Positions 43,947-50,682 of a stretch of 64,000 bases of DNA are shown here, piece after piece (position 1 is the stretch's first letter; the number at the start of each line of letters is the position of its first letter). The position numbers and the translations under genes were made by a program. This DNA is from Aquisphaera giovannonii (GTDB lineage: Bacteria > Planctomycetota > Planctomycetia > Isosphaerales > Isosphaeraceae), in assembly GCF_008087625.1 (NCBI RefSeq), contig NZ_CP042997.1, positions 6,882,001 to 6,946,000 on the forward strand, written 5' to 3'. The notes beneath the pieces are model-generated. The model was not told the DNA's origin and made no database searches. It worked only from the letters and a program-made list of their open reading frames with translations.

Positions 43947-44888
43947 TCAGGGGTTGTCCTGGAAGAACCCGGGCAGCAGGGCCTGGGCGCCGCCGGCCGG
44001 GCCGCGACGGCCGAGGTGCCTCGGTGCGGCCGGCGCGGTCGCGGACGCCGCCTTCTTCGAGGTGTCGACGTGCAGGTTGGGATGCGCCGGGCTCTGGCGG
44101 GCGGCGTGGATCAGGATCCGCCGGCCGGATTCCGCGACGGCCTCCCGCGCCTCGTGGATGGCCAGCTCCGGGCGGTTGCATTGCTGGCTGAGGTGGAGCA
44201 AGACCACGTGTCGCACCCGATCGCGTCCGGATCGCCTCAGGACGGAGCGGAGGAGGTCGGCCCCTTGCCGATTCGAGAGGTGGCCGTGGTCGCCGAGGTT
44301 CCGGGCGATCAGCGCGTGGGAACGTCCGGAGGCCCGCTGCATCGCGACGTCGTGGTTGAACTCCACGCCAAGGATGTCCACGTCCGTCAGCACGTCGGCC
44401 ATCGAGTCGGACCAGCAGCCGGTGTCCGTGAGGTAGCCGAGGCTGATGGCCCTGGCCCTCCGCCGCGGCACGGATTCGACCCGAAAGCCGAACGTGGGCC
44501 CGCCATGCTTGAGGGGGATGGGCTCGATCCGGAAGCCGCCGGGGGCCAGGAACGGCCGGTCGTCGAAGTGCCTGACCAGGCCGACCCGGTCCATGTCCTG
44601 GAAGCCCTGGTCGTGGTCGAGCTCGTCGCGGTGCCCCTCGTGGCAGTAGAGCGCGATCCCGCGGCGGAGCATCGCCTGCAGCATGCCCGAGTCCAGGTGG
44701 TCGCCGTGCGTATGGCTCAGCAGAACGGACGAGACCCTCGACAGGTCCCCGTCGACGCTCCTGAGCCGCTGATCCATGGCCCTGGGCCCGAGCCCGGCGT
44801 CGATCAGCAGGCCCTGGCCGCCGGCCTCGGCGACCAGCGACGAGTTGCCCCTCGACCCGCTCCCGAGCACCGCGAACTGGAATACCAT
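43947..44888 (-). CDS. MBL-fold metallo-hydrolase
   Basis: This 313-residue protein has the metallo-beta-lactamase fold with a full zinc motif SHTHGDHLDSG. It opens with FAVLGSGSRGNSSLVAEAGGQGLLIDAG, typical for the YycJ/WalJ branch, and has LGYLTDTGCWSDSMADVLTDVDILGVEFNHD and RNLGDHGHLSNRQGADLL further on. WalJ proteins are 5'-to-3' exonucleases in some bacteria, so a role in DNA repair or replication stress is one possibility. The C-terminal 40 residues are Ala/Pro-rich and may be flexible. The ATG at 44888 has GAGGTGG eight bases upstream. The gene leads a minus-strand group with the LpxH-like and PHP genes. Confidence 0.88.
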   Translation of the reverse strand: MVFQFAVLGSGSRGNSSLVAEAGGQGLLIDAGLGPRAMDQRLRSVDGDLSRVSSVLLSHTHGDHLDSGMLQAMLRRGIALYCHEGHRDELDHDQGFQDMDRVGLVRHFDDRPFLAPGGFRIEPIPLKHGGPTFGFRVESVPRRRARAISLGYLTDTGCWSDSMADVLTDVDILGVEFNHDVAMQRASGRSHALIARNLGDHGHLSNRQGADLLRSVLRRSGRDRVRHVVLLHLSQQCNRPELAIHEAREAVAESGRRILIHAARQSPAHPNLHVDTSKKAASATAPAAPRHLGRRGPAGGAQALLPGFFQDNP

Positions 44889-45301
44889 CGTCGGCCCCAC
44901 CTCGATCGGCCCGGCCATCCTCCTCGTCAGCACCGGGCCGACAGTCCGAGTTTAGGGGATCTGCCGGCCGGGAGGCAAGACGAGACCGCGGGGCCGAAGT
45001 CCGCGGCGGCGTCCCGCCGGCGGGCACTCGTCGCTTTGCGTCTGGCGGGATCGCCTCGCCGCCGTCGATTCCGGGGCCAGGCCCGTTTCGGGCGGACGAC
45101 GCGGGGCATGTACGGGCCGATTCCCGTTGACGATCGGCCGGCGTGATTCCGATAGAAGGTATATTGGGGAAGCGGCCGGGCCGGTTCTCTTCATGCATCC
45201 TCCCGGGGTGGCGGCACTCGAACCCGAAAAGACGAGCCGAGGGTGCGACGAGAGGGGAGCCGGCGGCTCCCGTCCACGCCTCGAATCGGAGATCGATCCC
45301 G

Positions 45302-45700
45302 ATGCGCAGGCGAGCTTTCCGGCCGGAGTTGCCGGGCCAACTGGAGGACCGATCGCTGGCATCCGTGGCGGCCGGCTCGCCCGGCCATCCCGCGGTCTTC
45401 CGGAAGGGGATGGTCAACGACATCATCCGGGAAGTCCACAGCCAGTTCCTGGTCTACATCCGCTACCGCGACCCGACCCTCCTGCGCGAGCAGATCGATC
45501 GGAACGTGACCCTGATCCCATACTCGCGGGCGGACCGCCTCCTGGACTCCATCGACGGCATTTTGCACGACATGCTGCGTGACCAAGCGGCCGGCGCGCC
45601 TCGCCCCGTCCTGAAGGCATCCAACCGCACCATCGCCCTGATCCGCTCCGACGTGGTGCAGCACGTCAAGGCCGGCGACCTCGTCCTCACGCTGTATTGA
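45302..45700 (+). CDS. Small protein of unknown function with LEPR-XLL-like motif
   Basis: This 132-residue protein begins MRRRAFRPELPGQLEDRSLAS, which resembles the LEPR-XLL motif of planctomycete surface proteins. The rest is alpha/beta with FRKGMVNDIIREVHSQFLVYIRYRDPTLLREQIDRN and ends in VVQHVKAGDLVLTLY. It has no signal peptide in the usual sense and no cysteines. I do not recognise a family. The frame is open back to 45143, but the start at 45302 has GGAG about ten bases upstream and begins the recognisable motif. Confidence 0.55.
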   Translation: MRRRAFRPELPGQLEDRSLASVAAGSPGHPAVFRKGMVNDIIREVHSQFLVYIRYRDPTLLREQIDRNVTLIPYSRADRLLDSIDGILHDMLRDQAAGAPRPVLKASNRTIALIRSDVVQHVKAGDLVLTLY

Positions 45701-45752
45701 CCGGGACGGCCGCGACGGGGCACCGTGGCCGCACCGTCGAGCCTGCCTCCTC

Positions 45753-46625
45753 TCATCCGTGCGCGTTCTGGCGTCCCCTGGATTCCAGGCTGTGGACGAT
45801 GTGCTCGCAGAAGACCTGCGCGGCCCTGGATAGCTCGTCGCGCTTCATCAGCGCGACCTCGGCGTCCGCCAGCTCCGGCAGCCTCAATTCGTCGCGGGCC
45901 GGGTGCACGCCCGCCGGGACCATGTTGGCCGGGAGGATCGTCACGCCCAGCCCGGCCTTGACGGCGGCGACCGTGCCCGCCAGGCTCGGGCTGGTGTAGC
46001 GGATGTGCCAGGTCCGCTTCGCGCGGTCCAGCGCGGCCAGGGCGCGCGCCCGGTAGATGCACGGCATCGGGGACAGCACGAGGGATAGCGGCTCCTCGGT
46101 GCGGTAGCCGTCGGCCGCGGCCCAGATCAGGGGCTCCCTCCAGACCTTCGTGCCCCCCCTCACCCGCTGCGGGTCGCGCTTGACCAGGATCGCGTCGTAC
46201 TGCCCCAGCGCGAAGCCGTCGAGCAGGTTGAGCGTCAGGTCGCAGGCCACGTTCAGCTCCACGCGCGGGTGGTGCTGCCGGAACGTCGACAGCACCGACG
46301 GCAGGTAGTGCGTCGCGAAGTCTTCCGGCGTGCCGAAGCGGATTTCGCCCTCGATGTCCGGCTCCCGAAGGCGGCTGAAGGCCTCCCACTGGAGCTGGAT
46401 CATGCGCCTCGCGTAGCCCAGGAAGATCTCCCCCTCCGGCGTCAGCACGACCCTCCGGCCGGTCCGGTCGAACAGCACGCAGCCGAGCTGCTCCTCCAAC
46501 TTCTTGATCTGAAGGCTCAGCGCCGACTGGGTGCGGTTGACCGTCGCCGCGGCCTTGCCGAATGTGCCCGTGTCGGCGATGGCGACGAAGCCCTTGAGCT
46601 GCAGCGTATCGACGACGAACGACAT
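45753..46625 (-). CDS. LysR family transcriptional regulator, divergent from dabBA
   Basis: This 290-residue regulator has an N-terminal helix-turn-helix (LKGFVAIADTGTFGKAAATVNRTQSALSLQIKKLEEQLG) and a PBP-like effector domain (EIRFGTPEDFATHYLPSVLSTFRQHHPRVEL; AALDRAKRTWHIRYTSPSLAGTVAAVKAGLGVTILP). The first part is similar in kind to CbbR-type regulators, though this cannot be proven here. It diverges from dabB-dabA with a perfect 21-base palindrome in the 109-base gap, so it most likely controls inorganic carbon uptake. It starts with a clear ATG at 46625 preceded by AGGAG. Confidence 0.92.
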   Translation of the reverse strand: MSFVVDTLQLKGFVAIADTGTFGKAAATVNRTQSALSLQIKKLEEQLGCVLFDRTGRRVVLTPEGEIFLGYARRMIQLQWEAFSRLREPDIEGEIRFGTPEDFATHYLPSVLSTFRQHHPRVELNVACDLTLNLLDGFALGQYDAILVKRDPQRVRGGTKVWREPLIWAAADGYRTEEPLSLVLSPMPCIYRARALAALDRAKRTWHIRYTSPSLAGTVAAVKAGLGVTILPANMVPAGVHPARDELRLPELADAEVALMKRDELSRAAQVFCEHIVHSLESRGRQNAHG

Positions 46626-46643
46626 GCGGACTCCTATTAGGAT

Positions 46644-46664
46644 TTCTCATCAGTGTCATGAGAA
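46644..46664. promoter_or_regulatory. LysR-type operator between the regulator and dabB
   Basis: A perfect 21-base palindrome TTCTCAT-N7-ATGAGAA lies between the divergent genes. Its centre (about 46654) is some 54 bases upstream of the predicted start of dabBA transcription, the usual position for LysR activators. Confidence 0.75.
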
Positions 46665-46672
46665 GAACCAAT

Positions 46673-46701
46673 TTTACTAATCGCACGCCCGCGCGTAGAT
46701 T
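46673..46701 (+). promoter_or_regulatory. Predicted promoter of dabBA
   Basis: TTTACT (46673-46678) and TAGATT (46696-46701) are 17 bases apart and lie just downstream of the palindrome. The leader to dabB would be about 27 bases. Confidence 0.5.
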
Positions 46702-46734
46702 GTCAATGCCTTAGGGGCGAAAGGAGACAAAACG

Positions 46735-48081
46735 ATGCTCGATGCGTTGCGTGAAGGGGCGGCCTTCCGCGCGGACGGCCTGTCCTGGGTGATGGCGACC
46801 CTGATCGTCTTCGTGGTCCTCAACGTGCTCGCGTATTCGAGGCGGTACCTGGACGGCGATCGGAACGCGAGGGGCCACCGGCGTGACGTGGCCCTCCTCG
46901 GGGCCGCGGTGCTGGCCCTGGCCTTCGCCGACCACCTGGCCGTTTTGGTCGCGGCCTGGGCGGCGGCGAACCTGCTGCTCGTCCGCCTCATGATGCACAA
47001 CGGGCGGTGGGAGGCGGCGCGGAACTCGGGCCTGCTCGCCCTCGGGACCTTCGCGGCGGGCTTCGCGATGCTGGCGGCGGGCACCTCGCTGCTGGCGTTC
47101 GAGGCGGGCACGGCGTCGGTCCGGGATATCGCGGCCGGGGCGGCCGACCCGACGGCGACGCGGTCACTCGGCCTGGCCCTCGTCGGGCTCGCGGCCATGA
47201 CGCAATCGGCCGCCTGGCCCTTCCACCTCTGGCTCATGTCCTCGCTGAACGCGCCGACCCCGGTCTCCGCGCTGATGCACGCGGGGCTGATCAACGGGGG
47301 CGGGTTCCTGCTGGTCCGATTCGCTCCCCTGTACGCGACGGAGCCCTGGCTGCTGCGAGCGATCTTCCTGGCCGGCCTGATCACGGCGACCGTGGGCACG
47401 TTCTGGAAGCTCCTGCAGCCGGACATCAAGCGGATGCTCGCCTGCTCGACGATGGGCCAGATGGGCTTCATGCTGATGCAGTGCGGCATGGGGCTGTTCG
47501 CCCCGGCCGTCTCCCACCTCTGCTGGCACGGGCTCTTCAAGGCCTACCTGTTCCTGAACGCCGGATCGGCCGTGCGCGAGGACCGTCGGGGCACCTCCGT
47601 CGCGGGGGTCACGCCGATCGGGCTGATCGTCGCCTCCCTGGCGGGCGTGCTGGGCGCGGTCGCCTTCTCGCGGGCGAGCGGCATCGGGCTCCGCGTCTCG
47701 GATACGTCCTGCGTCATGGCGGCGCTGGCGTTCATGGCGGCCGCCCGGCTGGCCGCGGGGCTGCTCGACGGGCGGCTCGCCGGCTGGAAGGTCGTCGCGG
47801 CTCCGCTGGCCGGCCTCCTCGCCGGCGGCCTCTACGGCCTCAACGTCCGCATGGTCGAGGCACTCCTGCCGTCGCTCGCCGCCGCCCGCCCGCAGGCGCT
47901 CGATGGCGTCTACCTCGCGGGACTGATCGTCCTCTCCCTGGCATGGCTCGCCGCGACCGCGGACCTGCCTTCGCGTCTGCAATCGCTCGCCGCCTGGAAG
48001 CGGCTCTACGTCGCGGCACTCAACGCGAGCCAGCCGCACCCGCGGACCATCACCTCCACCCGAACCGCGTACCGATATTGA
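46735..48081 (+). CDS. dabB: DabB, NuoL-like membrane subunit of a DAB inorganic carbon transporter
   Basis: This 448-residue membrane protein is a proton-conducting antiporter-type subunit (PF00361/NuoL-like). The family core is SAAWPFHLWLMSSLNAPTPVSALMHAGLINGGGFLLVRF, with later Lys/His residues in membrane segments (WKLLQPDIKRMLACSTMGQMGFMLMQCGMGLF, HLCWHGLFKAYLFLNAG). It has about 12-14 predicted helices. Alone it could be mistaken for a complex I subunit, but no other nuo genes are near and a DUF2309 (DabA) gene follows by 11 bases. DabB and DabA together take up CO2 or bicarbonate using ion-motive force. The ribosome site AAAGGAG is strong. Confidence 0.88.
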   Translation: MLDALREGAAFRADGLSWVMATLIVFVVLNVLAYSRRYLDGDRNARGHRRDVALLGAAVLALAFADHLAVLVAAWAAANLLLVRLMMHNGRWEAARNSGLLALGTFAAGFAMLAAGTSLLAFEAGTASVRDIAAGAADPTATRSLGLALVGLAAMTQSAAWPFHLWLMSSLNAPTPVSALMHAGLINGGGFLLVRFAPLYATEPWLLRAIFLAGLITATVGTFWKLLQPDIKRMLACSTMGQMGFMLMQCGMGLFAPAVSHLCWHGLFKAYLFLNAGSAVREDRRGTSVAGVTPIGLIVASLAGVLGAVAFSRASGIGLRVSDTSCVMAALAFMAAARLAAGLLDGRLAGWKVVAAPLAGLLAGGLYGLNVRMVEALLPSLAAARPQALDGVYLAGLIVLSLAWLAATADLPSRLQSLAAWKRLYVAALNASQPHPRTITSTRTAYRY

Positions 48082-48092
48082 AAGGGATCGCC

Positions 48093-50333
48093 ATGAACGC
48101 CTTACTGAGACCGGACGCAGGGCGCCGCACCGGACGGCGGCATCCGGAAGGCCCCCAGATCGGCGAGCTGGTCGCCGCCGCGTCGGACGTCGTGGCGCCG
48201 GCCTGGCCCCTGAAGACCTTCATCGCGGTGAATCCGCTCCAGGGACTGGAGGACCGTCCGTTCGAGGGCGCCGTCCTCGAAGCCCAACACCTCCGGCAAT
48301 CCGAGCGTCGGCCCGACGCCGGGCTCCAGGCGGTCAACCGCGAGCTGATCAAGTGGTGTTCGGTATTCTTCGACGAGGGCCAGGCCGTCTTCGCCATGCC
48401 GAACCGCCACCTCGGGCTCTACGGCGCCTTCGCCGACCTCGCGCCGTTCGACCGCCGGCTGAGGAAGGCCGGCCCGGCGGCCGACCTGCTCGACTCCCTC
48501 TCCGACTCGCCGGAGGCCGCGATCGAGGCCTGCCTGGAGCGGCTCCGGGTGCCGAGGGATGGGCGCGAGGAGTTCCTCCGCAGGGCGCTCGCCGCGCTCC
48601 CCGGATGGGCGGGGCACGTGAAGTGGCGGCAGGACTGGCAGGAGCCCGAAGAGGCCGCGAAGCGTCCGGCGTCCCTCGTCGACTACCTCGCCGTGCGCCT
48701 GGTCCTCACCTGCATCCTGTGGCCCCGGGCGGCGGAGGCCGAGGACGCGCCCCCGTCGGAGCCGAGCTTCCTCGCGGAGCTGCCCGCCAGGGAGGCAAGC
48801 TATCGCGACACGCTCCTCGGCAAGCTCCTGCCGCACGCCGGCACCCCCGAGCCGGCCGACCGGCCGAGGCCCGACGCCCAGCTCGTCTTCTGCATCGACG
48901 TCCGCTCCGAGCCGTTCCGGCGTCGCCTCGAGGAGCAGGGCGACTACGAGACGTTCGGCTTCGCCGGATTCTTCGGGATCCCGGTGCGGGTGAAGGGCTA
49001 CGACGACGACAGGTCGCATGCCTCCTGCCCCGTGCTCCTGAAGCCGAGCCACGAGGTCTGCGAACGGGCCTCGGGGGCCGAGCCGGCACGCGTCCGTCGA
49101 CACGAGCTGGGACGCACGCTGCTCCGCCTGCCGAACTCCTTCTATCGTTGGCTCAAGTATGGCTTCGCCACCCCGTTTGCCCTCGTCGAGCTCCTCGGGC
49201 CGTGGCTGGGCCTCCGGATGCTCGCGCGGACCTTCTGCCCCTCGCTCCTCGCCGCGGCCTCGACCAGCCTCAAGACGGCCGTCATGCCGCCGGTGCCCAC
49301 CGAGCCCGTGCTCGACGGAATCCCGCCGGATGGACAGGCGGACTTCGCCGAATCGGCCCTCCGTATGATGGGGCTGACGGGCAACCTGGCCCCGCTGGTG
49401 GTCCTGTGCGGGCACGGGAGCACGACGACGAACAACGCCTATGGCTCGGCGCTGGATTGCGGGGCCTGCGGCGGCAACCACGGCGGCATGAACGCCCGGA
49501 TCCTCGCCTCGATCCTGAATGACGGGCGCGTCCGGACGATCCTGGCGGGACGCGGGCTCGCGATCCCGGACTCCACGCTCTTCCTCGGCGCCGAGCACGA
49601 CACGACGACCGACCGCGTGGAGGTGGGCGTGCCGGCCCACGCCGGCGACGAGCACCGGTCGCGGATCGCCCGCCTCCGCGTCGATCTCGACCAGGCGGCC
49701 TCGCAGAACGCGCGGGATCGGTGCCGCTCGCTCGGGGTGGAGGCCGCCGACGGGCCGCAAGCTGTTCGCGCGACGGAACGACGACGCGCGGATTGGTCCG
49801 AAGTCCGCCCCGAATGGGGCCTGGCGCGGAATGCCGCCTTCATCGTCGGCCCGCGCCGGCTGACCCGTTCGATCGACCTCGAAGGGCGTTGCTTCCTCCA
49901 CTCCTACGACTGGCGGACGGATCCGACCGGGAAGTACCTCGCCACCATACTCACCGCACCGATGGTGGTGGCGCAATGGATCAACAGCCAGTACTTCTTC
50001 TCGGCCCTGGACAACGTGGCGTACGGGAGCGGCAGCAAGGTCACCCAGAACGTGACGGGGAAGATCGGCGTCATGCAGGGCAATGCGAGCGACCTCATGC
50101 ACGGACTCCCCCTGCAATCGGTCCACGCCTCGGACGAGAAGCCCTACCACGAGCCGCTGCGGCTGCTGACCGCCGTCTTCGCGCCCCGCGAGATGATCGA
50201 TCCGATCATCCAGCGACAGGAGGTGTTGCGGAAGTTGTTCGGGAACGGCTGGGTCCAGCTCGCCTGCATCGAGCCGGAGGATGGACGCGCTTATCGGCTG
50301 AACCGTGACTTGACCTGGGCGGCGTGTTCCTGA
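48093..50333 (+). CDS. dabA: DabA, zinc-binding subunit of a DAB inorganic carbon transporter (DUF2309/UPF0753)
   Basis: This 746-residue protein is the large DUF2309 subunit, thought to act as a membrane-associated, one-way carbonic anhydrase that traps bicarbonate inside the cell. The zinc ligands described for DabA correspond here to Cys267 and Asp269 (FCIDVRSEPFRR), His441 (CGHGSTTTNNAYGS) and Cys456 (LDCGACGGNHGG), with the same His-to-Cys spacing of 15. Other family blocks are FIAVNPLQGLEDRPFE, AWINSQYFFSALDNVAYGSGSKVTQNV-like text near 640 and LRLLTAVFAPREMIDPIIQRQ. The start at 48093 has AAAGGGA upstream. It is co-transcribed with dabB. Confidence 0.93.
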   Translation: MNALLRPDAGRRTGRRHPEGPQIGELVAAASDVVAPAWPLKTFIAVNPLQGLEDRPFEGAVLEAQHLRQSERRPDAGLQAVNRELIKWCSVFFDEGQAVFAMPNRHLGLYGAFADLAPFDRRLRKAGPAADLLDSLSDSPEAAIEACLERLRVPRDGREEFLRRALAALPGWAGHVKWRQDWQEPEEAAKRPASLVDYLAVRLVLTCILWPRAAEAEDAPPSEPSFLAELPAREASYRDTLLGKLLPHAGTPEPADRPRPDAQLVFCIDVRSEPFRRRLEEQGDYETFGFAGFFGIPVRVKGYDDDRSHASCPVLLKPSHEVCERASGAEPARVRRHELGRTLLRLPNSFYRWLKYGFATPFALVELLGPWLGLRMLARTFCPSLLAAASTSLKTAVMPPVPTEPVLDGIPPDGQADFAESALRMMGLTGNLAPLVVLCGHGSTTTNNAYGSALDCGACGGNHGGMNARILASILNDGRVRTILAGRGLAIPDSTLFLGAEHDTTTDRVEVGVPAHAGDEHRSRIARLRVDLDQAASQNARDRCRSLGVEAADGPQAVRATERRRADWSEVRPEWGLARNAAFIVGPRRLTRSIDLEGRCFLHSYDWRTDPTGKYLATILTAPMVVAQWINSQYFFSALDNVAYGSGSKVTQNVTGKIGVMQGNASDLMHGLPLQSVHASDEKPYHEPLRLLTAVFAPREMIDPIIQRQEVLRKLFGNGWVQLACIEPEDGRAYRLNRDLTWAACS

Positions 50334-50682
50334 ATGAGGGCCCGACGGGCCGCAGCCTCGAGCCTGCGCGGCCCGCCGCCGTGCGGCCGCCTCGGTGACG
50401 GCCGCCGGATCTTCCGTGTCCAATCTTGCATCGCGTATTGCAAGCTGGCCCGCCCGGCCGGCCCCGGCAACGGGTCCCTGGATGACCACCCCGGAACCGG
50501 GATGCCCGGTCCGTGATGGTCCACGCGGAATGCCCGGGCGGGTTCATGTCTGCGTCGAGGAACCGATCGAGGAGCTCCGCGTTCCCGCAGCCTCGGTCGC
50601 TTGACGGTCGCACGAATCCCCGCGACCATGGACCGTGTGCGAGCAGGGACCCGACGTCGCCTCCGCCTCGGGACGTGAGTTG
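50334..50682. other. Intergenic region between dabA and the kinase gene
   Basis: No gene is supported here. A perfect -35-like TTGACG (50601-50606) is followed after 17 bases by a weak -10 (GACCAT at 50624-50629), which may be the kinase gene promoter. A GTG at 50635 would extend the kinase frame upstream by 16 residues. Confidence 0.5.

Noticed and set aside
45127-45165. TTGACG and TATATT upstream of the small LEPR-like gene as a promoter
   Set aside because: The two hexamers are 27 bases apart, too far for a sigma-70 promoter. A closer pair exists only with a poor -10.
46735-48081. Reading the NuoL-like gene as a complex I subunit
   Set aside because: No other nuo genes are near, and the following DUF2309 gene identifies the pair as DabB-DabA.
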